DNA of 5,554 nt from Bacteroidia bacterium. Lineage in GTDB: Bacteria; Bacteroidota; Bacteroidia; UKL13-3. The notes beneath the pieces were generated by a model, which searched no databases, was not told where the DNA came from, and was given only the letters and a program-made list of their open reading frames with translations. The first letter of the stretch is position 1. Every line of letters starts with the position of its first letter. The translations under genes were made by a program, and so were the position numbers. Of the stretch, positions 1-5,088 are shown piece by piece. The stretch covers positions 1-5,554 of the forward strand of contig JAKRSG010000351.1 in NCBI GenBank assembly GCA_022402405.1, written 5' to 3'.

Positions 1-143
1 TCAACAAAAAGGTTTGTGTAAATCAAGCAGGATGGGCGGGATTACAAGTAGCTCGATTAAATTATACTTTTGAACCCTTTGTTAACACTGCAAAAGTGGA
101 AGGCACTGCTCTGTATGAGCTAATAAACCCTGAAAAAATCTAA
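1..143 (+). CDS. C-terminal end of a probable 5'-nucleotidase-type metallophosphatase (partial)
   Basis: An open frame enters from the left edge (first full codon at 3) and ends at TAA 141-143, giving 46 residues. The segment VNQAGWAGLQVARLNYTF resembles the end of the calcineurin-like phosphoesterase domain of Bacteroidota bifunctional metallophosphatase/5'-nucleotidases, where I recall a V-N-Q-x-G-W-A-G-x-x-x-x-R-x-x-x-x-F pattern following the last metal-binding histidines. Such proteins are usually exported and hydrolyse nucleotides or related phosphate esters. The metal-binding residues lie outside the window, so activity cannot be judged, and the tail after the motif (about 28 residues) is unremarkable. 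The assignment rests on one short motif recalled from the family. The reading frame is well supported; the function is moderately supported. No clear terminator follows the stop codon. Confidence 0.6.
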   Translation, partial: NKKVCVNQAGWAGLQVARLNYTFEPFVNTAKVEGTALYELINPEKI

Positions 144-262
144 AGTGTTATTTTCATGTTAAGCCTGTAGCGTTCTGATTTTATTGGCTTTGCGAGGTGT
201 TAGCCTTTCAGTGTTAAATTTTTGTTTACTCGGAAAAATCGATAAGCAAAAATTTTTTTTCG

Positions 263-332
263 AACATAATTTAAGTGTGTTAAAAATCAGTGTGTAATTT
301 TTTTAAGCAACATTTTTTAAGAAAATTATGTT
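263..332. repeat. 10-bp inverted repeat upstream of dnaA
   Basis: AACATAATTT at 263-272 is exactly complementary to AAATTATGTT at 323-332, with 50 bases between. It encloses the repeated TTTTTTAAG elements and lies just upstream of the dnaA leader. It could be a regulator site or part of a folded leader, but both arms are AT-rich and a chance match in such sequence is quite possible. Confidence 0.35.
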
Positions 333-383
333 GAAAAGATTTTGAGGTGTGAACTTTTTTAGGCATTTTTACATTCGATATGA

Positions 384-388
384 AGGAG
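384..388 (+). promoter_or_regulatory. dnaA ribosome binding site
   Basis: AGGAG lies six bases before the ATG at 395. It falls inside the reading frame if translation began at the in-frame ATG at 380, which has no purine-rich sequence in front of it. This argues that 395 is the true start. A strong Shine-Dalgarno sequence stands out in Bacteroidota, where such sites are often weak or absent. Confidence 0.65.
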
Positions 389-394
389 AATATA

Positions 395-1831
395 ATGATA
401 GAAAAAACGTGTGAGGAAGTTTGGAACGGAATACTCAAACTCATTCAAGATAATGTGCCCACCCAAAGCTTTAAAACATGGTTTGAGCCTATTAAACCCA
501 TTAAATTAGATAATAAAGTATTAACAATCCAAGTTCCCAGTCAGTTTTTCTACGAATGGTTAGAAGAGCATTATGTAAGTTTGCTAAAGAAAACGCTTAA
601 ACAAGAATTAGGTGTGGGTGCTAGGTTAGAATACAATATCATTGTAGAAAATGGCACAGGTAATTCTACTCCTTATGTAGTAAATATTCCAGGTAGCAGC
701 AGTTCTAAGTCAGATTTACAACAAAGTAGCGTTGGAATTAATCTTAATCCTAGTATTAAGAATCCTTTTATTATCCCTGGTATCAAGAAAATGAACATCG
801 ATAGTAACTTAAACCCAAGTTTAACTTTCGATAACTTTATAGAGGGCGATTGCAATAGATTGGCTCGTAGCGCAGGTATTGCAGTGGCAAATAAACCAGG
901 TGGAACTTCTTTTAATCCGCTTATGATTTTTAGCGAAACGGGTTTGGGAAAAACGCATTTGGTTCATGCCATAGGTAATTTAATTAAGCAGAATAGTAGA
1001 ACCAAAATTGTAGTATATGTGCCGGTAGAAAAGTTTATGAACCAATTTGTAGACGCTATTCGCAATAACTCTAATCAAGATTTTATTAACTACTACCAGC
1101 AAATAGATGTGCTGATAGTTGATGATGTTCAGTTCTTAGAAAACAAACAAAAAACCCAAGAGATATTCTTCACTATATTTAATCACCTACACCAACAAGG
1201 TAAGCAAATTATCTTAACCTCAGACAGAGCGCCTAAAGATTTAAAAGGTATGGATGAGCGTTTGTTGAGTAGATTTAAATGGGGCTTATCTGCCGATTTG
1301 CAAACACCAGATTTTGAAACTCGTTTGGCTATATTAGAGCATATGATGTACAATGATGGAATAACTTTACACCGCGAGGTGGTTGAGTATGTGTCTCATA
1401 ACATCAATACCAATGTGCGCGAGTTGCAAGGTGCTTTAGTTAGCTTGTTGGCTCAGGCCAGCTTAAACCGCAAAGAAGTTAACATTGAGTTAGCTAAGCA
1501 AATTTTAAAGAACTTTGTTAAAAACAATACTCGCGAAATATCTATAGAGTACATCCAAAAATTAGTATGCGATTATTTTACCATCCCAGTAGATCAGGTA
1601 AAGTCTAAAACTCGTAAACGCGAGATTGTGCAAGCGCGCCAAATCTCTATGTATTACGCTAAAGATTTAACTAAGTCGTCGTTAAAAACAATCGGTATGC
1701 ATTTTGGAGGCAGAGATCACTCTACAGTTATTCATGCTTGTCAGACGGTTAACGATTTAATGGAAACCGACAAAAAGTTTAAAGCAGATATAGACGAAAT
1801 AGGAAAACGAATTAAAATGAATCTAGTTTAA
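395..1831 (+). CDS. dnaA: Chromosomal replication initiator protein DnaA
   Basis: DnaA binds DnaA boxes at the origin, forms an ATP-dependent filament that opens the duplex, and loads the replicative helicase. The protein of 478 residues (start 395, set by AGGAG at 384-388) has all four domains: domain I about 1-80 (KTWFEPI, FFYEWLEEHYV), a short linker to about 130, the AAA+ domain III about 140-360, and DNA-binding domain IV to the end. Walker B is LIVDDVQF with D243-D244; sensor I is ILTSD near 273-277; R289 and R293 in ERLLSRFKWGL match the E. coli arginine-finger region; sensor II is R342 in NVREL. Domain IV has the signature GGRDHSTVIHA from 438. One oddity is the Walker A motif, S-E-T-G-L-G-K-T at 180-187: the first residue is Ser where Gly is usual. 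K186 and T187 are intact and length is normal, so I expect a working protein. The gene is monocistronic between an AT-rich leader and a terminator. Confidence 0.97.
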   Translation: MIEKTCEEVWNGILKLIQDNVPTQSFKTWFEPIKPIKLDNKVLTIQVPSQFFYEWLEEHYVSLLKKTLKQELGVGARLEYNIIVENGTGNSTPYVVNIPGSSSSKSDLQQSSVGINLNPSIKNPFIIPGIKKMNIDSNLNPSLTFDNFIEGDCNRLARSAGIAVANKPGGTSFNPLMIFSETGLGKTHLVHAIGNLIKQNSRTKIVVYVPVEKFMNQFVDAIRNNSNQDFINYYQQIDVLIVDDVQFLENKQKTQEIFFTIFNHLHQQGKQIILTSDRAPKDLKGMDERLLSRFKWGLSADLQTPDFETRLAILEHMMYNDGITLHREVVEYVSHNINTNVRELQGALVSLLAQASLNRKEVNIELAKQILKNFVKNNTREISIEYIQKLVCDYFTIPVDQVKSKTRKREIVQARQISMYYAKDLTKSSLKTIGMHFGGRDHSTVIHACQTVNDLMETDKKFKADIDEIGKRIKMNLV

Positions 1832-1866
1832 AAAAAAATCCCGAAGCACGCTTCGGGATTTTTTTT
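1831..1866. terminator. Bidirectional intrinsic terminator between dnaA and the receptor gene
   Basis: A perfect 8-9 bp stem (TCCCGAAGC at 1839-1847 with GCTTCGGGA at 1850-1858; the usable loop is about 4 bases) is flanked by eight A (1831-1838) and eight T (1859-1866). The symmetry gives a GC-rich hairpin followed by a U tract in both directions, so it can end dnaA transcripts on the plus strand and the convergent receptor transcript on the minus strand. It fills the whole gap and overlaps the last base of the dnaA stop codon and two bases of the receptor stop codon. Confidence 0.93.
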
Positions 1867-3697
1867 ATTTACCAATCTGTAAGGCAAATCCTGCTCTTAG
1901 CCAACGACCGGGCATTTCCACTTTTCCTACTTCAAAGTAGCGTTCATCAAATAGATTACTAGCCTCCGCAAAAATCTGATACTTGGGTTTTTGCCAAGCC
2001 AATTTTGCATCGCAAAGCCAATAGGCTTGGTAGCCCACTCTTTCTTCGTAACGCAGGCGCAGGTTGGCTTGCAGCGCTTTATATAATTTTGTCTGCAGGT
2101 TCAAACTAAATTGTTGTCGTAAATAATCAAATACATAGCGCGAAACATAATCGCTGTTGGGTTTGCTAATTTGTGTGTAACAATATCCAAGTTGAATCGA
2201 GTTAATTGGCATGTTTTTGAAATAATAATTTGGCTTTATCTGCCAAGCAAAATCAACTCCTTCAGTATGGATATTCCCCAAATTTACAGCCAGCCAACTT
2301 GGGTCGGAAGCCGCATTTTTTATCCAATCTATCTGTTGCCTACCTAAGCGAGAGAAGTAGGCTAAGTTGGCTTTCCAGCCTGTTGTTTGGTAACGCGAGT
2401 TTAGCTCCCAAGAAAGGGCAGTTTCCGGATTTAGCTCCGAGTTTCCAATGCTACTTTTTCCGCCATCGGTATAATAAAGCTCGGTAAAAGTTGGTACTCT
2501 AAATGTTTGTGCCACATGCGCCGCAAAATGCCATTTCTTAGGGCTGAACCCAATGTCGATAGCTGGGTATAAAACCATTCCAAAATCTGAGTAGTTGTTA
2601 AGGCACAAACCTGGTACTACGCGCCACTGCTTCCAATGTATTTGCTGTTCAGCAAAAGCAGAATATATAACTCTAGTTCTATTTCCTAAGTTATTACTTC
2701 TGATAGATTCTTGTCGCCACTCTGCACCCACATTCCAAGCTCCTAAAGCGTTTTTTTGTCCAACCGAAATATCTCCAGATAAGACTTCGTTTAGATGCAA
2801 ATTTTGAGAAAAGGCTGGTGTATCTCGTTTAAGTTGAAATCTATCGTGGAGTCTGCGGTAATTTACGTGACTTTTTAGGTTCAGCCAGCCAGAATATTGG
2901 TAGCTTAGCATGCCAAAGCTTGTTTCTATTTCCTCGTATTGCCAAGGGAAGCGGTCTGAGTAAAAGCCATTAGCACCCATTTTTTTGTTTAGATAACCGC
3001 TGTTTAATTCCAAGCTAGATTTTTTAAATTCTTTGGTGGCTTGGTAAAATACTTGCTGGTTTTTAAAATCGGTATTGGTTCTATAACCATCAGAACTTAT
3101 TTGGTTCAGACTAAGGCGTTGCTGTATGTGTTTACCTTCTAAATTGGCGCTCACTAATTGTTCAAATAAACGATTTTGTCCAGCTGCCATCTGAACGGTA
3201 ACATTCTTGCCTTTGGCTTTTTTGGTGATGATATTTACCACGCCGGCGTAGGCGTTCTGACCAAAAACTCTAGCCGCTGCGCCTTTTAGTATTTCGATGC
3301 GCTCAATGTCTAATAGGCTTATGGGCAAGTTTAACATATGATGCCCTGTTTGAGGATCTGAGAATTTTACGCCATTTAAAAGTACTAATGTTTGCTCAAA
3401 ACTGCCGCCTCTTATTTGGATATCTGCCTGCGTGCCAAAGGCGCCTCGCGAGCGAATATCAATACCGGCGGTGTTTTCTAATACTTCGGTAAGGGTTCTG
3501 CTGCTGCTGTTTAAAATCTCTTGTGCACCTATGGTTTGTATCATTCGGTTGGGCTGACCCAAAGTCTGACTCCTATTTTCGCTTACGATGATTTCATTAA
3601 GGTCTTTATCGGTTTGGTTTTGAGACTTTACGAGTTGGGTTGAAGAAATAATTAGGCTTAAGAAGAAGATTTTTAAATATCTATTGGTAACTGTCAT
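1865..3697 (-). CDS. TonB-dependent outer-membrane receptor, BtuB-like
   Basis: A 610-residue outer-membrane transporter that would take up a scarce ligand using energy from TonB-ExbBD. Residues 1-26 form a signal peptide (basic start, hydrophobic IFFLSLIISS, likely cleavage near VKSQ). LNEIIVSE at 33-40 resembles a TonB box. The plug domain spans about 45-160 and contains IQIRGGSFEQTLVLLNGV, DPQTGHH (114-120), IERIEILKG and ARVFGQNAYAGVVNIITKK. The rest has the alternating aromatic and polar pattern of a 22-strand barrel and ends NLFDERYFEVGKVEMPGRW. There is no CarboxypepD_reg-like N-terminal extension and no SusD partner, so it is not a SusC-type glycan transporter. Length and motifs resemble the BtuB-like group, but no ligand-specific neighbour is present and no cobalamin riboswitch is visible upstream; cobalamin is one option and a siderophore another. 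No clear Shine-Dalgarno sequence precedes the start. It shares its terminator with dnaA. Confidence 0.92.
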   Translation of the reverse strand: MTVTNRYLKIFFLSLIISSTQLVKSQNQTDKDLNEIIVSENRSQTLGQPNRMIQTIGAQEILNSSSRTLTEVLENTAGIDIRSRGAFGTQADIQIRGGSFEQTLVLLNGVKFSDPQTGHHMLNLPISLLDIERIEILKGAAARVFGQNAYAGVVNIITKKAKGKNVTVQMAAGQNRLFEQLVSANLEGKHIQQRLSLNQISSDGYRTNTDFKNQQVFYQATKEFKKSSLELNSGYLNKKMGANGFYSDRFPWQYEEIETSFGMLSYQYSGWLNLKSHVNYRRLHDRFQLKRDTPAFSQNLHLNEVLSGDISVGQKNALGAWNVGAEWRQESIRSNNLGNRTRVIYSAFAEQQIHWKQWRVVPGLCLNNYSDFGMVLYPAIDIGFSPKKWHFAAHVAQTFRVPTFTELYYTDGGKSSIGNSELNPETALSWELNSRYQTTGWKANLAYFSRLGRQQIDWIKNAASDPSWLAVNLGNIHTEGVDFAWQIKPNYYFKNMPINSIQLGYCYTQISKPNSDYVSRYVFDYLRQQFSLNLQTKLYKALQANLRLRYEERVGYQAYWLCDAKLAWQKPKYQIFAEASNLFDERYFEVGKVEMPGRWLRAGFALQIGK

Positions 3698-3704
3698 AAG
3701 CCGC

Positions 3705-3712
3705 CAAAATTA
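3705..3712 (-). promoter_or_regulatory. Candidate Bacteroidota -7 element before the receptor gene
   Basis: On the minus strand TAATTTTG matches the Bacteroidota -7 consensus TAnnTTTG exactly. It ends only seven bases before the ATG, so transcription from it would give an almost leaderless message. No well spaced TTTG -33 element is seen; the nearest T-rich stretch is about 14 bases upstream. The match may be chance in AT-rich DNA. Confidence 0.22.
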
Positions 3713-3844
3713 GGATTTGTAGCGGTAAAAGAGCTTTAAGTGGTAGGATATATTTTTTTATGGCTGATTGTAAGCTGAAAAAAGTGAAGACTAAGTGCTT
3801 GTGTTAAGATCTTAATTAAAAATAATATTTTGATTCTATTTCAC

Positions 3845-4162
3845 TCAAAGAATCAAGGCGATTTTTAATTTTTCATTCAATTCTAAGATTTCCGAGTTTG
3901 TTAGTTTTCCTAAAATGCCTTTGGCAAGAGACTTTTCTAACGTGATGATTTTGCTTACTCTTACAAGAGAAGTTCTCTTGAGACCATTGATTTTATTAGG
4001 GGTAATTAACATATCTGTTTCCTCTTGCCAAGATAGATTTGACGTAATAAAGCAAAGAATTAAATCTAATTTATGCTCTGATATTACTACTGCTGGCCTA
4101 TATTTACTTGAGCTAAAATCTGTAAAGGGAAAGCTAATTAAAACAATTTCACCTTTAATCAT
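3845..4162 (-). CDS. PemK/MazF-like type II toxin (probable mRNA endoribonuclease)
   Basis: A 105-residue protein with the PemK/MazF family layout. It opens with GEIVLISFPFTD (4-15), then KYRPAVVIS (20-28, with the conserved R22-P23), then a strand ending FITSN, where T40 may match the catalytic Thr of MazF. It closes with LVRVSKIITLEKSLAKGILGKL (66-87), a segment typical of the family. Members cleave mRNA at short specific sequences and are held inactive by the cognate antitoxin. The ATG overlaps the antitoxin stop codon by one base (TAATG on the minus strand), and no Shine-Dalgarno sequence precedes it, so its translation probably depends on ribosomes finishing the antitoxin. Length is normal for the family, and the residues I can identify are intact. 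No terminator is evident in the 147 bases between its stop codon and the receptor start. Confidence 0.88.
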   Translation of the reverse strand: MIKGEIVLISFPFTDFSSSKYRPAVVISEHKLDLILCFITSNLSWQEETDMLITPNKINGLKRTSLVRVSKIITLEKSLAKGILGKLTNSEILELNEKLKIALIL

Positions 4163-4386
4163 TATTTGATTTTTTTAATATCAGAGAGGGAATAAATTTC
4201 TTCTTCCTCATTTAAAAAACTAAAGGCTTCGCTTTGCGAAGCAAGGTAACTAGCCTCTTTTGTTAATTCCTCTTCTTCAAACCTTTTTAGTAAAAAATCA
4301 GCAAAGGCTGAAATTTCTCTGGCTTTTTCCTCAGGCAACTTTTTTAATACGTTAAGGGTATGTTCTATAATTAATTCTTTTTCCAT
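4162..4386 (-). CDS. Type II antitoxin, DUF2281-like, partner of the PemK/MazF-like toxin
   Basis: A 74-residue, strongly charged and largely helical protein encoded directly upstream of the toxin. LKKLPEEKAREISAFADFLL (14-33) resembles the N-terminal segment of DUF2281-type small antitoxins. The remainder, with SEAFSFLNEEEEIYSLSDIKK, resembles Bacteroidota antitoxins that pair with PemK/MazF toxins (an S-x-A-F-x-F-L-x-x-E-E-x-x-Y pattern followed by a short helix). The acidic C-terminal half is the likely toxin-binding part. There is no AbrB- or ribbon-helix-helix-like motif that I can recognise, so autoregulation by DNA binding is not shown. A perfect TAnnTTTG -7 element lies about 20 bases upstream. 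A 7-bp hairpin followed by a T-rich run lies within the gene at codons 49-54. The pairing is firm from the overlap with the toxin; the family name is less certain. Confidence 0.8.
   Translation of the reverse strand: MEKELIIEHTLNVLKKLPEEKAREISAFADFLLKRFEEEELTKEASYLASQSEAFSFLNEEEEIYSLSDIKKIK
4214..4242 (-). other. Terminator-like hairpin inside the antitoxin gene
   Basis: Read on the minus strand, GCTTCGC, an AAA loop and GCGAAGC form a perfect 7-bp hairpin (4242 down to 4226), followed by CTTTAGTTTTTT (4225-4214). This resembles a weak intrinsic terminator placed between antitoxin codons 49 and 58. It could lower transcription into the toxin, but a message ending here would also lack the antitoxin C-terminus. 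The U run is interrupted, and the codons A-S-Q-S-E-A may form the hairpin by chance. Confidence 0.35.
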
Positions 4387-4407
4387 TGTTTCAATTTTCA
4401 GTTAAAT

Positions 4408-4415
4408 CAAAGATA
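4408..4415 (-). promoter_or_regulatory. Candidate -7 element for the toxin-antitoxin operon
   Basis: On the minus strand TATCTTTG matches the Bacteroidota -7 consensus TAnnTTTG exactly and lies 21 bases before the antitoxin ATG, which would leave a leader of roughly 15 bases. A TTTG -33 element at the usual 17-20 base spacing is not present; the stretch there is A-rich. This is the best placed candidate promoter in the window, though it rests on one half of the signal. Confidence 0.35.
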
Positions 4416-4558
4416 TAATATTTTTATTTTTTCTCACCATCGAAATTGTAATTTTAATAGCCGTAGCTTCAATTTAATTATTTGTTTTTAATACCATCTT
4501 TTTTTTTCAATTTTACCACCTTATTAAGACTGAATTTTCGCATAAATTTCAGGTAAGA

Positions 4559-4572
4559 ATTAACACGTTAAT
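4559..4572. promoter_or_regulatory. Operator-like inverted repeat in the folA leader
   Basis: ATTAAC and GTTAAT form perfect 6-bp arms around a central AC, ending 15 bases before the folA ATG and just before the AGAGG that may serve as its ribosome binding site (4573-4577). A near match to the -7 consensus (TAAATTTC, 4543-4550) lies upstream, so the repeat would sit at the transcript start, where a repressor could act. It is short and could be chance. The rest of the 201-base gap (4387-4587) is AT-rich, with the 10-mer TTTCAATTTT twice (4389 and 4505) and nothing else I can name. Confidence 0.3.
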
Positions 4573-4587
4573 AGAGGTAAATCAATT

Positions 4588-5088
4588 ATGGAAATAGCAA
4601 TGGTGGTGGCTGCCGATGAGCAAAATGGAATTGGATATGACAATAAATTACTATGTCATTTGCCCAACGATTTAAAATATTTTAAGCGTGTTACCTCAGG
4701 TTATGCTGTGCTTATGGGGCGAAAAACCTACGATTCTATAGGCAGGCCTTTGCCCAATAGAACCAATTTAATTCTCAGCAAAACTACCAAAGAAATTGAG
4801 GGTTGTAAGGTGTTTACGAGTTTTGAATCTGTTTTAGATTTTGTCAAACAAGCACAATTAGAGAAGCTTTTTATTATTGGTGGCGATAGTATTTACAAGC
4901 AGGCCTTGCCTTTGTGCCATAAGGTTTACCTCACTCGCATTCATCACACGTTTAAAGCAGATGCCTTTTTTGTAGAATTAAACCCATTAAAGTTTGCACT
5001 TGTAAGTGCTGAACATCATAGTGCAGATGAAAAAAATGCATATCCGCATACGTTCGAAGTATACGAACGCATTATATTTGCCTCATGA
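4588..5088 (+). CDS. folA: Dihydrofolate reductase
   Basis: FolA reduces dihydrofolate to tetrahydrofolate with NADPH in the cytoplasm, supplying one-carbon carriers for thymidylate, purines and methionine. The 166-residue length is normal for chromosomal enzymes. Conserved landmarks, with E. coli numbering in brackets: NGIG (13-16), D28 [D27, the substrate-protonating acid], F32 [F31], GRKT 44-47 with T47 [T46], L55 and R58 in GRPLPNR [L54, R57, folate binding], IIGGDSIY 96-103 for NADPH, and T116 [T113]. The oddity is residue 23, which is Cys (TGT, 4654-4656) where nearly all relatives have Trp [W22] in the L-x-W-x-L-P motif; one base separates TGT from TGG. AGAGG at 4573-4577 may be the ribosome binding site. 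The stop codon overlaps the purD start by four bases (ATGA), so the two genes are probably one operon. Confidence 0.95.
   Translation: MEIAMVVAADEQNGIGYDNKLLCHLPNDLKYFKRVTSGYAVLMGRKTYDSIGRPLPNRTNLILSKTTKEIEGCKVFTSFESVLDFVKQAQLEKLFIIGGDSIYKQALPLCHKVYLTRIHHTFKADAFFVELNPLKFALVSAEHHSADEKNAYPHTFEVYERIIFAS

Larger units (their letters stand above)
144..394. other. AT-rich intergenic region upstream of dnaA
   Basis: This gap of 251 bases holds no gene I can support. It is extremely AT-rich with long T runs (for example 253-260, 298-304, 313-318, 355-360). It contains a 10-bp inverted repeat (263-272 and 323-332) and two copies of TTTTTTAAG followed by CAA or AAA (299-310 and 313-324). The dnaA promoter must lie here, but no perfect TAnnTTTG element with a correctly spaced TTTG is visible; the nearest is AGATTTTG at 337-344. 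I found no good match to the DnaA box TTATNCACA on either strand, so an origin here is not supported. The inverted GGCT/AGCC at 186-205 is too weak to call a terminator for the upstream gene. Confidence 0.5.

Noticed and set aside
186..205. Terminator for the left-edge gene (GGCT...AGCC)
   Set aside because: The stem is only four base pairs with a 12-base loop and is followed by just three T.
272..300. DnaA boxes in the dnaA leader (TGTGTTAAA at 277 and TGTGTAATT at 291)
   Set aside because: Each has two or more mismatches to TGTGNATAA at key positions; they are no better than expected in AT-rich sequence.
380..394. Upstream in-frame ATG as the dnaA start, adding five residues
   Set aside because: The AGGAG at 384-388 would lie inside the coding sequence and no ribosome binding site precedes 380. 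The 395 start also gives an N-terminus like other Bacteroidota DnaA proteins.
673..855. Minus-strand open frame of 60 codons inside dnaA
   Set aside because: It lies opposite a strongly conserved gene and shows no recognisable domain or start signal; it is a by-product of dnaA codon use.
2230..2807. Two plus-strand open frames (2230-2487 and 2595-2807) inside the receptor gene
   Set aside because: Both are antisense to a continuous, well-supported receptor reading frame and have low-complexity, unfamily-like translations.
3698..3844. Cobalamin riboswitch upstream of the BtuB-like receptor
   Set aside because: The gap is short for this riboswitch and I find no B12-box-like GCCACTG on the coding strand.
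3915..4169. Plus-strand open frame of 84 codons opposite the toxin gene
   Set aside because: The minus-strand frame has clear PemK/MazF motifs and a proper overlap with the antitoxin; the plus-strand product resembles nothing and has no ribosome binding site.
4389..4514. Direct repeat TTTCAATTTT (4389 and 4505) as a CRISPR-like or insertion-related repeat
   Set aside because: There are only two short AT-rich copies, with no regular spacing and no associated gene.
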